Below are positions 25,236 through 33,246 of a stretch of 64,000 nucleotides of DNA, one piece after another. Each line of letters opens with the position of its first letter. Within the stretch, counting starts at the first letter, position 1. The notes below the pieces were generated by a model, which did not search any database, had not been told where the DNA came from, and was given only the letters and a program-made list of their open reading frames with translations. Both the position numbers and the translations under genes were made by a program. Where the stretch lies: NCBI GenBank assembly GCA_039794565.1, contig JAUQVX010000003.1, positions 124,001-188,000 of the forward strand. The letters are read 5' to 3'. Source of the stretch: Gloeomargarita sp. SRBZ-1_bins_9 (GTDB lineage Bacteria; Cyanobacteriota; Cyanobacteriia; Gloeomargaritales; Gloeomargaritaceae).

Positions 25236-26236
25236 ACCGCCGCCGGCAAGGGGCTGTGCTGGGAACGGATGTACTGATACATGGCCCGCATCTTCAGCCC
25301 CACCAGCACCTGGAACAGGCCGGTACCGTTGTTAGAGCCGGGATACTCTGGGTGCTTGCGCAACAGTTCGGTCAGTTCCCCGTAGTGCTGGGTGGAGGTG
25401 TTGCTCAGGTGCTGCTCGATGTAAATAATCTCCTCCAACTTATCAAATTGGCCGTCAATTTCCAGCACCGAAACTGGATGGCCGTAGTACTCTTCGGGGC
25501 CGTAGTACAGGCGAATGCCCGGATAGGAGCAGGTCAATTTCCGGCCACAGGGAATCCAGGTGATGGTGGAGCCTTCGTCGAACAAATAAACGGGCGTAAA
25601 GCCGGGACGACCCTCTTTTTGGATCATCCGCACCCGCAGAATCTTGCGCTCGGTGTCGTTGGGAATCAATTGGGTCGGCAGGATTTGAATCACTACATCG
25701 GCGTACTGTTTTTGCGGGTCAATGTAGGCCATGAAATCGGGGCGGCGGGCTTCAATGGAGCGAATCACATCCTCATAGGTGTGGCCCCGCTCGGCCATGT
25801 CTCGCTGGATTTTCCAGGCGATCTTTACCGCGTCGTCCAGGTCTAAATAAACGCCAAAATCCACCAGATTGCGCACCCGCTCGTCGTAGAAAGGATGCAG
25901 GCCCTCGATCACCACAATGGGACGGGGATAAACCGTTTCCGGTGGGTCAATGGTGCCGGTTTCGTGGTTGTAGATGGGCTTTTCGATGGGCTTGCCCTCC
26001 TTGAGGGCCTTGATCTGCTCGTACATCAGGTCAAAATTATTAGCTTTGGGGTTCAGGGCCGTCACCCCGGCGATCTTGCGCTGCTTACGGTCCAGGCTGT
26101 GGTAGTCGTCCAGGCAGATGACCGTCATCAGGTCGGCCCCGAACAAATCCGTCAGACGCCGTAAAAAAGTGGACTTACCGCAGCCGGAATCCCCCGCGAC
26201 TCCAATGACAACGATCGGCTCGACACGATTGGACAT
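25232..26236 (-). CDS. prk: Phosphoribulokinase
   Basis: 334 residues. Phosphorylates ribulose-5-phosphate to RuBP, the acceptor of Rubisco. P-loop GVAGDSGCGKSTF carries the first regulatory Cys, and TVICLDDYHSLDRK the second, the thioredoxin/CP12-controlled pair of photosynthetic PRK. EGLHPFYDERVR and the later pair in IPCGRKLTCSYPG are also conserved. Cytoplasmic and light-regulated by redox in known relatives. Divergent from the deoxyhypusine-synthase-like gene. Confidence 0.98.
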   Translation of the reverse strand: MSNRVEPIVVIGVAGDSGCGKSTFLRRLTDLFGADLMTVICLDDYHSLDRKQRKIAGVTALNPKANNFDLMYEQIKALKEGKPIEKPIYNHETGTIDPPETVYPRPIVVIEGLHPFYDERVRNLVDFGVYLDLDDAVKIAWKIQRDMAERGHTYEDVIRSIEARRPDFMAYIDPQKQYADVVIQILPTQLIPNDTERKILRVRMIQKEGRPGFTPVYLFDEGSTITWIPCGRKLTCSYPGIRLYYGPEEYYGHPVSVLEIDGQFDKLEEIIYIEQHLSNTSTQHYGELTELLRKHPEYPGSNNGTGLFQVLVGLKMRAMYQYIRSQHSPLPAAV

Positions 26237-26601
26237 AATTTGTCGTCAAAATTACTGATGCGACGATTGTAACAGAAGCGGTAACGGCTCACAACACCGA
26301 ATTTCCCTACGGGGATCAAGGCTTCCACCCCTGGTGGGTCACCGTTAGCGGCCTGGAGTGCTATGATTTATAGGTAGGGTCTCCGTGCTTGGTGCAGGGC
26401 AAATGCCGAAGGGGTGGCAAAAAGCTGGTCTCTGGTATCTGGAAACCCAGTTGGAGAAGCGGCGAGAATCCAACCCTGGTCTGTTTTGGCATGACCGTTG
26501 TGAAGCGCCTAGTCCCCGGTAACCTTCCCCGTGGAAGGTAATGCCGTTGTCATCACGCTGCTTATCACAAACTTTGGACTTTGGGACTAGGAGGTCGAAA
26601 G
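26237..26601. other. 365-bp divergent intergenic region between prk and the DHS-like gene
   Basis: Contains promoter elements for both sides. On the plus side an extended -10 (TGCTATGAT, ending 26367) would start transcription near 26374. The remaining about 228 bases up to the ATG at 26602 can form several hairpins and are listed separately as a candidate structured leader. No protein-coding frame of note is seen. Confidence 0.5.
26374..26590 (+). ncRNA. Candidate structured leader RNA or small RNA
   Basis: Downstream of an extended -10 (26359-26367) the plus strand holds TGCC-GGCA around 26404-26419, CTGG-AAAC-CCAG at about 26440-26451, GTTGGA with TCCAAC enclosing about 13 bases (to about 26476), and ACCTTCC-CCGT-GGAAGGT at about 26521-26538. 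No T-run follows the last hairpin, so a leader reading into the gene at 26602 is favoured over a terminated sRNA. It does not match any riboswitch consensus I can recall. Confidence 0.35.
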
Positions 26602-27636
26602 ATGGAACGTCGTCAGCTTTTGCAAAAGACGGTGGAGGCCATTGACATCAAGCAATTTGATGTGGTGGGCCTGGTGGAGGCGATGGCGGGCATGGCGTTT
26701 CAGGCGCGCAACCTGGGACGGGCGGCCCATATCTACGACCAGATGATCCAAGACCCGGAATGCACGATTATCCTGTGTCTGGCGGGGTCGCTGTTTAGCG
26801 CCGGACTCAAGCAGGTGGTGGTGGATTTGATTACCCACCACATGGTGGATGTGATCGTGTCCACGGGGGCCAACATTGTGGACCAGGATTTCTTTGAGGC
26901 GCTGGGGTTCCGGCACTATGTGGGCGACCCGCGGGCGGATGATGAACTGCTGCGCCAGCACCAGATTGACCGCATCTATGACACCTACATTGATGAGCGG
27001 GAGTTGCGGGTGTGTGACCATGTGATCGCTGAGATTGCTGATGGGTTGGCGCCGCGCCCCTACTCATCCCGGGAGTTTATCGAGCAGATGGGGGTCTATT
27101 TGGAGCAGCGGGGGGTTACGGAACCGTCGGTGGTGCTGGCGGCCTACCGTCACCAGGTGCCCATTTTTGTGCCGGCCTTTAGCGACTGTTCGGCGGGGTT
27201 TGGCCTGGTCTATCACCAGTGGTATTCGCCGGACCGGCATGTGACGATTGATTCGGTGCGGGATTTCCGGGAACTGACCCAGTGCAAGCTGGCTAGCCCG
27301 GCGACGGGGTTGGTGATGATCGGGGGCGGTGTGCCCAAAAACTTTGCCCAGGATACGGTGGTGGCGGCGGAACTGCTGGGGTTCGAGACGACGATGCACC
27401 GCTATGCCATCCAAATCACGGTGGCGGATGAGCGGGATGGGGCGCTGTCGGGTTCCACCCTGCAGGAGGCCCACTCCTGGGGTAAGGTGGACAGGAGCAC
27501 GGAACAGATGGTCTTTGCCGAAGCGACCCTGGCGTTTCCCTTGCTGGCGGGTTATGTGTATGGCAAGGGCCACTGGCGCCACCGGCAACCTCGTAAACTG
27601 GCGCAACTGTTCCAGCGGCAATTGGCGGTAGTCTAG
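26602..27636 (+). CDS. Deoxyhypusine-synthase-like enzyme (probable polyamine synthase)
   Basis: 344 residues from ATG 26602, seven bases after AGGAGG; the upstream TTG at 26581 overlaps that site and is rejected. DHS fold signatures: IILCLAGSLFSAGLKQVVVDL, STGANIVDQDF, and the catalytic-lysine motif AHSWGKVD near residue 310. Bacteria have no eIF5A, so bacterial relatives use other amine acceptors, for example putrescine to homospermidine or agmatine to a bis-guanidino product. Substrate cannot be told here. A long leader precedes it; its stop lies three bases from that of the convergent glycosyltransferase. Confidence 0.88.
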   Translation: MERRQLLQKTVEAIDIKQFDVVGLVEAMAGMAFQARNLGRAAHIYDQMIQDPECTIILCLAGSLFSAGLKQVVVDLITHHMVDVIVSTGANIVDQDFFEALGFRHYVGDPRADDELLRQHQIDRIYDTYIDERELRVCDHVIAEIADGLAPRPYSSREFIEQMGVYLEQRGVTEPSVVLAAYRHQVPIFVPAFSDCSAGFGLVYHQWYSPDRHVTIDSVRDFRELTQCKLASPATGLVMIGGGVPKNFAQDTVVAAELLGFETTMHRYAIQITVADERDGALSGSTLQEAHSWGKVDRSTEQMVFAEATLAFPLLAGYVYGKGHWRHRQPRKLAQLFQRQLAVV

Positions 27637-27639
27637 GGC

Positions 27640-28809
27640 CTAAATCCAACTGGGCAGCCAAAAACGCCAACGCCAGGTGGTGGGGGTCAAGGGCCACCCC
27701 AGGTACACGGGTAACCAAAACACCAGGGCCAGGGTGGGTAACGCTAGCAAAGTGGCGGCCAGCCGTCGGTACCCCTGTTGCCAAAGGGTGACCAGCCCCC
27801 ACGCCAACACCACACACCCAAACCCCAGGGCCGGCAGGTAGTGGTAGATGAACAGGCAACGCGGCACCAAGGCCCAGGGCAGCCAGTGGAGCAGGTAGTT
27901 CCCCAGGGCAAATTGCAACGGCCAAGGGGGATTTCGGTGCCGGAGTTGGGGTAAGTACACCAGGACCGCCCCCAGCACCAACCACCACAGCAAGGGATTG
28001 CCCATGGCCTGGACGTGGGTAATCAGTCCCTGCTCACTCCGGTAGTAGTAGCTTACAGGGCGCAGCAGCAGGGGCCAGGACCACCAAGCAGAACAGTAGG
28101 GATGCACCTCGGGACCGGAGCCGATGCGGGTGTGGGCGCGCACCATCTCCCGATGCAGGGTGAGCACATCCTGTTGGGGGTTCTGCTGCAGGTGGGGCCA
28201 CCAGGTGAGCCAGTAGGTTCCCAAGGGCAGGAGCACCAGGCCCAGCAGGAGCGCTCCCCAACGCCAGCGCAGTTTGCCGGCGGCCAGCAGACCCCCGAAC
28301 CAATAGGCTAGGCCATTCCATTTCACAGCAGCACTGGCGCCCAGCAACACCCCTGCCCACACCTGTCGACGCAACACCAGCCATTGCCCCAGCAGTCCCA
28401 ACGCCATTAGGTGCACGTTGATTAGGGCGTAGCGGGACTCCACCAGCAACAGGCCGTCGGTGGCCACCAGATAACCGGCAACCAGGGCCAGCCAGCGGTG
28501 GCGGCTCAATTCGTAGGTGAGTAATCCCACCAGTAGGGGCAGCGCGGACCCCACCAAAGCGTTCACCCAGCGATAGCTCCAGGGATGGAAGCCCCCGGCA
28601 ACCCACATCCCCAGGGCAATGAAGTACTTGCCCAAGGGCGGGTGACCGTCGAAAAAAGGGACGTTGTGCAGGTAGTTGTAGGCAAACTTAGCGAAATAGA
28701 CCTCGTCAAACACCAGTTCGTGCAAGCGGTCCAGGTCGGCAAAGCGCAACCCCAAACTGACGCCCCACAGTCCCCCCCACAGCGCCCAGTACCCCCAGCG
28801 CTTAAGCAT
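27640..28809 (-). CDS. PMT-type membrane glycosyltransferase (GT39-like)
   Basis: 389 residues and about nine to ten membrane helices. [18 protein letters not shown] and [10 protein letters not shown] are the protein-mannosyltransferase (PMT) loop-1 marks, including the Asp-Glu catalytic pair. It transfers a sugar from a polyprenyl-phosphate donor to protein or glycan on the outer side of the membrane. The start overlaps the lysS stop by eight bases, so the two are translationally coupled. Confidence 0.85.
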   Translation of the reverse strand: MLKRWGYWALWGGLWGVSLGLRFADLDRLHELVFDEVYFAKFAYNYLHNVPFFDGHPPLGKYFIALGMWVAGGFHPWSYRWVNALVGSALPLLVGLLTYELSRHRWLALVAGYLVATDGLLLVESRYALINVHLMALGLLGQWLVLRRQVWAGVLLGASAAVKWNGLAYWFGGLLAAGKLRWRWGALLLGLVLLPLGTYWLTWWPHLQQNPQQDVLTLHREMVRAHTRIGSGPEVHPYCSAWWSWPLLLRPVSYYYRSEQGLITHVQAMGNPLLWWLVLGAVLVYLPQLRHRNPPWPLQFALGNYLLHWLPWALVPRCLFIYHYLPALGFGCVVLAWGLVTLWQQGYRRLAATLLALPTLALVFWLPVYLGWPLTPTTWRWRFWLPSWI

Positions 28810-30304
28810 GCTCCGGCTTGAGCAGCGGAAAGGGAATCACCTCGCGAATACTGGCTGCATCCGTCACCAACATCACCCAGCGGTCAATCCCCAAACCCAT
28901 CCCCCCCGTCGGCGGCATCCCGTACTCCAGGGCGGTCAAAAAGTCCTCATCCATCCCGTGGGCCTCCGCCTCCCCGGCAGCTTTGCGGGCCGCCTGTTGC
29001 TCAAACCGCTCCCGCTGGTCAACAGGGTCGGTCAGTTCGGAAAAACTGTTGGCCAATTCCCGCCCGGCAATAAATAGTTCGAAGCGCTCCACCAATCCCG
29101 ATTGGGTGCGGTGTTTTTTCGCCAGGGGAGAAATCTCCACCGGAAAGTCCAGCACAAACGTAGGCTGCACCAAGTCCGCTTCACAGAATTCCTCAAACAG
29201 GGCATTGAGCAAGCGTCCTAGGCTGTCGTAGTCCTGGGCGTTGGTCAGGCCACACTTTTCGGCCATCTGCTGCCCCCGGGCCAGGGTATCAAACCCGTAG
29301 AAGTCCCACCCCGTTTTTTCCCGCACCAGGTCCACCATGGTCACTTGGCGCCAGGGGGGGGTCAAATCGATCACCTGCCCCTGGTAGGTCACCTGCAGCG
29401 TGCCCAGCAACTCCTGGGTGACAGTGGTGATTAAGTCCTGGGTGAGGGCCATCATGTCGGTGTAGTCGGCATAGGCCTGATAGACCTCGATGGAGGTGAA
29501 TTCTGGGTTGTGGCGGGTGGAGATGCCCTCATTGCGAAAGATACGCCCCAATTCGTATACCCGCTCAAAGCCGCCCACCAGCAGACGCTTCAGGTGCAAC
29601 TCCGTAGCAATGCGCAGGTAGAGGTCCATGTCCAGGGCGTTGTGGTGGGTGATAAAAGGACGGGCTTCCGCTCCCCCCGCTTGTGGTTGCAGCACCGGCG
29701 TCTCCATCTCCAAAAAGCCCCGTTCATCCAGGTACCGGCGCGTCAGTTGCACCAGTTTGGCCCGCCGCCGGAAGATTTCCCGCACCTCAGGGTTGACGAT
29801 CAAATCCACATAGCGCTGGCGGTAGCGTTTTTCCACATCCGTCAGGCCGTGCCATTTATCCGGCAGGGGCAGCAGAGATTTACAGAGCAACTCATAGCGC
29901 TGCACATAGACCGACAGCTCCCCCTTTTCCGTGCGCTTGATAGTTCCTTCGGCCCCCAGGAAATCTCCCACATCCGTCCACTGCTTGAGCTGCTCAAAGG
30001 CTGCCTCCCCCATCACCGCCTGGATACGCTGCTTTTCCAAATACAACTGGATCGTGCCCTGTTCATCCTGCAGGGTAAAAAAAGCCAGTTTGCCAAAGAC
30101 CCGCCGCGCCCTGATCCGCCCCGCCACCCGCACCGTAACGGCCACCTCTGCCCCCGGCGACAGGTCCCGGTAGGTTTCCTGGAGAGCTGCCGACGAATGG
30201 GTGCGGTCGTAGCGGTAGGGGTAGGGATTGACACCGACCTGGCGCCATTGGTGGGCTTTTTCCAGGCGTTGCTGGCGCAGTTCCTCCCCGGTGCGCTGGG
30301 TCAT
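28802..30304 (-). CDS. lysS: Lysyl-tRNA synthetase, class II
   Basis: 500 residues. N-terminal OB-fold anticodon domain (about 55-160), then class II motif 1 ([20 protein letters not shown]), motif 2 ([20 protein letters not shown]) and motif 3 ([12 protein letters not shown]). Charges tRNA-Lys. A run of eight G (29354-29361) lies within the gene. It begins three bases after the DUF3110 stop. Confidence 0.98.
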   Translation of the reverse strand: MTQRTGEELRQQRLEKAHQWRQVGVNPYPYRYDRTHSSAALQETYRDLSPGAEVAVTVRVAGRIRARRVFGKLAFFTLQDEQGTIQLYLEKQRIQAVMGEAAFEQLKQWTDVGDFLGAEGTIKRTEKGELSVYVQRYELLCKSLLPLPDKWHGLTDVEKRYRQRYVDLIVNPEVREIFRRRAKLVQLTRRYLDERGFLEMETPVLQPQAGGAEARPFITHHNALDMDLYLRIATELHLKRLLVGGFERVYELGRIFRNEGISTRHNPEFTSIEVYQAYADYTDMMALTQDLITTVTQELLGTLQVTYQGQVIDLTPPWRQVTMVDLVREKTGWDFYGFDTLARGQQMAEKCGLTNAQDYDSLGRLLNALFEEFCEADLVQPTFVLDFPVEISPLAKKHRTQSGLVERFELFIAGRELANSFSELTDPVDQRERFEQQAARKAAGEAEAHGMDEDFLTALEYGMPPTGGMGLGIDRWVMLVTDAASIREVIPFPLLKPEHA

Positions 30305-30307
30305 GAC

Positions 30308-30658
30308 CTACAGCAATCGCTCCAAGCGCCGGCGAATCTCGTCTAACCCATCACCGGCTGGGGTTGCGTCCGGTTGCCAGTCGGTGCGTTCGACGTTCCG
30401 TTCCGGGGGCAACAGCAAGGTTCCCGCCGGTACCAGTTGGTAATGAAACCCGTTTTCCTGGCAAAACTGGCGGATTTCTTCCGGGTCAATGGCCTGCACC
30501 GTGGGTACGGGAAAATCCTGGGCCTCCAGATAGTCGGCAAAGCGGGCCGCGTCGTCCTGGTCCTCAAACATCAAGATAGTCTCTTCCCCCCCCACCTTCA
30601 GGCTGTGAATGCCCTCGTTGTCGGTCCCCGGATTGTAGATCAGGACGTAAACCCGCAT
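30308..30658 (-). CDS. DUF3110 protein
   Basis: 116 residues from ATG 30658 (MRVYVLIYNPGTDNEGIHSL); in-frame Met codons at 30670 and 30679 are less like the family. ETILMFEDQDDAARFADYLEAQ is the typical DUF3110 segment, a small domain confined mainly to cyanobacteria and plastids. The function is unknown. A short helical tail ends the protein. Directly upstream of lysS, probably in one transcript. Confidence 0.88.
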   Translation of the reverse strand: MRVYVLIYNPGTDNEGIHSLKVGGEETILMFEDQDDAARFADYLEAQDFPVPTVQAIDPEEIRQFCQENGFHYQLVPAGTLLLPPERNVERTDWQPDATPAGDGLDEIRRRLERLL

Positions 30659-30749
30659 GGCTGCCGTCATTTGCTTCAACAGTTTTTCTATTGTAGACGA
30701 AGCTAGGGCTATCGCCAGCCGGCAGATCGGCCAAGAACGATGTTGATAC

Positions 30750-31925
30750 CTAACCCTGCCAAAAAGCCGTCAGGCGGGGGTAAAGTTGGTCAAAGGCCAC
30801 CACCACGCTGTAATGCCCCGTGCCCTGACAGATATGGGTTGTGGCTTGGGGAAATAGGGCTTGCAGCGCGGCTTGTTCAGCTGGGGTAAAGGTGGTGTCG
30901 TTATCGGCGCTCACCAGCAATACCCGGCCAGGGAAGGAAGCCAATTCCTGGGGACCAAAGCGATAGTTCTGGAAAAAGTCGGCCACCACCCGGCAGTGGA
31001 GATGGAGAAATTCGGTTTTGCTGGTGCCCTGTAGGACCTCCCGGATGTAGGCCTGCCAGAAATGCCGTTGGGGGACAGCCGCCAGGTGTTTCTCGGCAAT
31101 GCGCGGATATAACTGCTGGGCGATCTGGGAGGCTGTCAGCCGTTGTAAGTAGCGTTCCGTGGCCCGCGCCCGTTGCACCCGCTCTGGTCCTGGCGCTCCG
31201 ATGCCCGTGTGGGACAGCACCAAATGCCCCACCAGCTCGGGATACAGCCGCACCAGCGCCAGGGCCACCATCCCCCCTAGGGAATGCCCTAGCAGATGCA
31301 CCCGCCCTACCTGCTCCTGTTTCAGCATCTGCCGCAAACCTGCCACCAAGTGCTCGATGCGGGTTGCCGGCGGATAGGTGGGGGCTATGACCCGAAACTC
31401 CCCCTGCCAGGCCTGTAGATAGCGAAACCACAGGTCGCCCCAATGCACCGTCCCCGGCAAAAACAGGATGGCCTGGGTGCCGGCGCCCCCAACCCAGTAG
31501 TGCCAGGTCAACCCCACCGCCTGCACCTGCCGCCGCGCAAACGTCTGCCGCACCTGGGCCAGGGTTTCCGCGAGTTGTCGGTCTGCAGAGGACAGATGCC
31601 GGTAGGGTTCGCCAAGGGAAACCGGCCGGAGCTGGGGAACGGTCAACAAGGAGGGCTTAGGGACCTGCTCCTCCTGGACAGGGGGAGTGGGCGCATCCTC
31701 CCGGCAGAGGGTCAACATGCCCTCCTGCTCCACCAGCAGACAAAAGCGCCCTTGGGCTTGGTATTGCTCCGCCAGGGCCACCGCCTGTTCCCGTAAATGG
31801 GCGGCGAAGACCTGCCCCTTGCGCAACCGGTGGTTCTGAAACGTAAAACAGTCCCCCTGATGATAGAAAATCCCTTGCGCCTCTAGCTCGCTGACGTGGA
31901 ATACCGGAACAGGGGACAGGGTCAT
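30750..31925 (-). CDS. Alpha/beta hydrolase with extra N-terminal domain
   Basis: 391 residues. The C-terminal 270 form an alpha/beta hydrolase: GHSLGGM nucleophile Ser (about residue 213), Asp in VSADNDTTFTP and His in GTGHYSVV complete the triad. The N-terminal 85 residues (VFHVSELEAQGIFYHQGDCF and on) form a separate basic/Gln-rich domain of unknown function. Substrate unknown. Its ATG overlaps the PP2C stop by four bases, so it belongs to the PP2C-FHA transcript. Confidence 0.85.
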   Translation of the reverse strand: MTLSPVPVFHVSELEAQGIFYHQGDCFTFQNHRLRKGQVFAAHLREQAVALAEQYQAQGRFCLLVEQEGMLTLCREDAPTPPVQEEQVPKPSLLTVPQLRPVSLGEPYRHLSSADRQLAETLAQVRQTFARRQVQAVGLTWHYWVGGAGTQAILFLPGTVHWGDLWFRYLQAWQGEFRVIAPTYPPATRIEHLVAGLRQMLKQEQVGRVHLLGHSLGGMVALALVRLYPELVGHLVLSHTGIGAPGPERVQRARATERYLQRLTASQIAQQLYPRIAEKHLAAVPQRHFWQAYIREVLQGTSKTEFLHLHCRVVADFFQNYRFGPQELASFPGRVLLVSADNDTTFTPAEQAALQALFPQATTHICQGTGHYSVVVAFDQLYPRLTAFWQG

Positions 31926-32806
31926 CCATTCGCCGGGGACGCCGGTTGCACTTGCATCTTGACCAATACCACGGTGATGTTGTCGTGGCCGTTGAGTTGA
32001 TTGGCCAGGTCAATCAATTGCTTGGTGGCCGCCTGTAGGTGAATCAACCCCGCCTGGGGCAACAACAAGGGCTTGATATATTGCTGCCAGTGCGCCTCCA
32101 CTAGGCCGTTGTCCGATAACCCGTCGGAGCAAAGCAGCAACACCGTGTCTTCCGTAACGGAAAAATACTCCACATCCACCTCTAGGGTTTGTTCGTGGCG
32201 GGGACCCAGAGCTTGGGTGAGTTGGTAAGCATCGGGGCGGCTGTAGGCAATCGCCGGGTCCGTCCCCCGCTGAATTTCCCACTGCCCCACCTCGTGGTCT
32301 TGGGTGAGCTGCTTTAACCCCTCCGATTGATTGATCCGGTACACCCGGCTGTCGCCCACGTGGGTCACCGCCACCTGGTTGTCCTGCACCAGAACCGCCA
32401 CCAGGGTTGTCCCCATGCGGCCCTTGCCCCGCCGATATTCCTCCTCATTGCGCAGGTAAATGGCCTGGTTGGCCACCCCCACCCCCGCCTGGATCACCTC
32501 TGGCCCCGGCAGTTCCCCCTCCGTCCAATGCTCCAGCAAATAGGTTGCCAGCTTGTGAGTCGCCAACTGGCTGGCTTCATCACCCCCGGCGTGCCCCCCC
32601 ATGCCGTCGCACAGAATATACAACCCCCTGCCTTGGACCACTTCCCCCTGGGGGCTTAGGCGGCGCTGGATGACCGTGTGGGCATAGAAATAATCCTGGT
32701 TATATTCCCGCTGGCAGCCCACGTCCGTCAGACCGGCTACCTCCAGGTTGATCAACCGGGGGGGCGCTTGAGTGGTCAGGCGGTCCATGGGCGGGGCAGT
32801 ATCCAT
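31922..32806 (-). CDS. PP2C-type serine/threonine phosphatase
   Basis: 294 residues. The PPM metal-site motifs are complete: TDVGCQREYNQDYFYA, LCDGMGGHAGGDEAS, THVGDSRVYRI, LLLCSDGLSDN and a terminal NGHDNITVVLV. Soluble and Mn2+/Mg2+-dependent; it reverses Ser/Thr phosphorylation. FHA protein just upstream (four-base gap) and hydrolase just downstream (overlap) suggest one phospho-signalling unit. No Ser/Thr kinase is in the window. Confidence 0.95.
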   Translation of the reverse strand: MDTAPPMDRLTTQAPPRLINLEVAGLTDVGCQREYNQDYFYAHTVIQRRLSPQGEVVQGRGLYILCDGMGGHAGGDEASQLATHKLATYLLEHWTEGELPGPEVIQAGVGVANQAIYLRNEEEYRRGKGRMGTTLVAVLVQDNQVAVTHVGDSRVYRINQSEGLKQLTQDHEVGQWEIQRGTDPAIAYSRPDAYQLTQALGPRHEQTLEVDVEYFSVTEDTVLLLCSDGLSDNGLVEAHWQQYIKPLLLPQAGLIHLQAATKQLIDLANQLNGHDNITVVLVKMQVQPASPANG

Positions 32807-32810
32807 CGCA

Positions 32811-33182
32811 TCAATCCTGTTGGAGTAAAAACGTCACCTTATCCTCCTTCCCAAGAGCAATCCAGTCCCCGGCTTTTAGGGTGCAACGCTGGCCGACGCG
32901 CAACCGTTGGCCATTGACGTAGGTACCGTTGGTGCTGCCCATGTCTTCAATGGCCACCTGGTTGTCCTGGACAATCAAGCGGGCGTGGATGCGCGAGACA
33001 ATATCGGCGTCGGGAAAACCGGCCACATCAATATCCGGCGGCAGGTGATCGTTGGGTTTACCCACCAGTAGGACGTTCCGATGCTGAGGAATGGGGACAA
33101 CCGTTCCCGTCCGTACATGCACCAATCGGAGCTGATGGGCTTGTAGAGGGGTTAATGAGTCGGGTTGGGTCGGTTGCGACAT
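32811..33182 (-). CDS. FHA-domain protein
   Basis: 123 residues from ATG 33182 (MSQPTQPDS), preceded by AGGGA; an upstream start at 33245 in the same frame lacks this. A single phosphothreonine-binding FHA domain: LLVGKPNDHLPPDIDV, SRIHARLIVQDNQ, MGSTNGTYVNGQRL and WIALGKEDKVTF. The phospho-contact Arg, Ser-His and Asn are present. It likely scaffolds proteins that the adjacent PP2C dephosphorylates. Confidence 0.92.
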   Translation of the reverse strand: MSQPTQPDSLTPLQAHQLRLVHVRTGTVVPIPQHRNVLLVGKPNDHLPPDIDVAGFPDADIVSRIHARLIVQDNQVAIEDMGSTNGTYVNGQRLRVGQRCTLKAGDWIALGKEDKVTFLLQQD

Positions 33183-33246
33183 ACAATCCCTGGCCGCGGG
33201 GGCCAACTTGCTTACTATCTCAATCTTAATCCGCCATTTTAACACC

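Noticed and set aside
26395-26425. GCCGAAGG-type segment resembling a glycine riboswitch core
   Set aside because: The other conserved parts (a CTCAGGCAAAAGGAC-like strand) are missing, so it is kept only as an unclassified leader.
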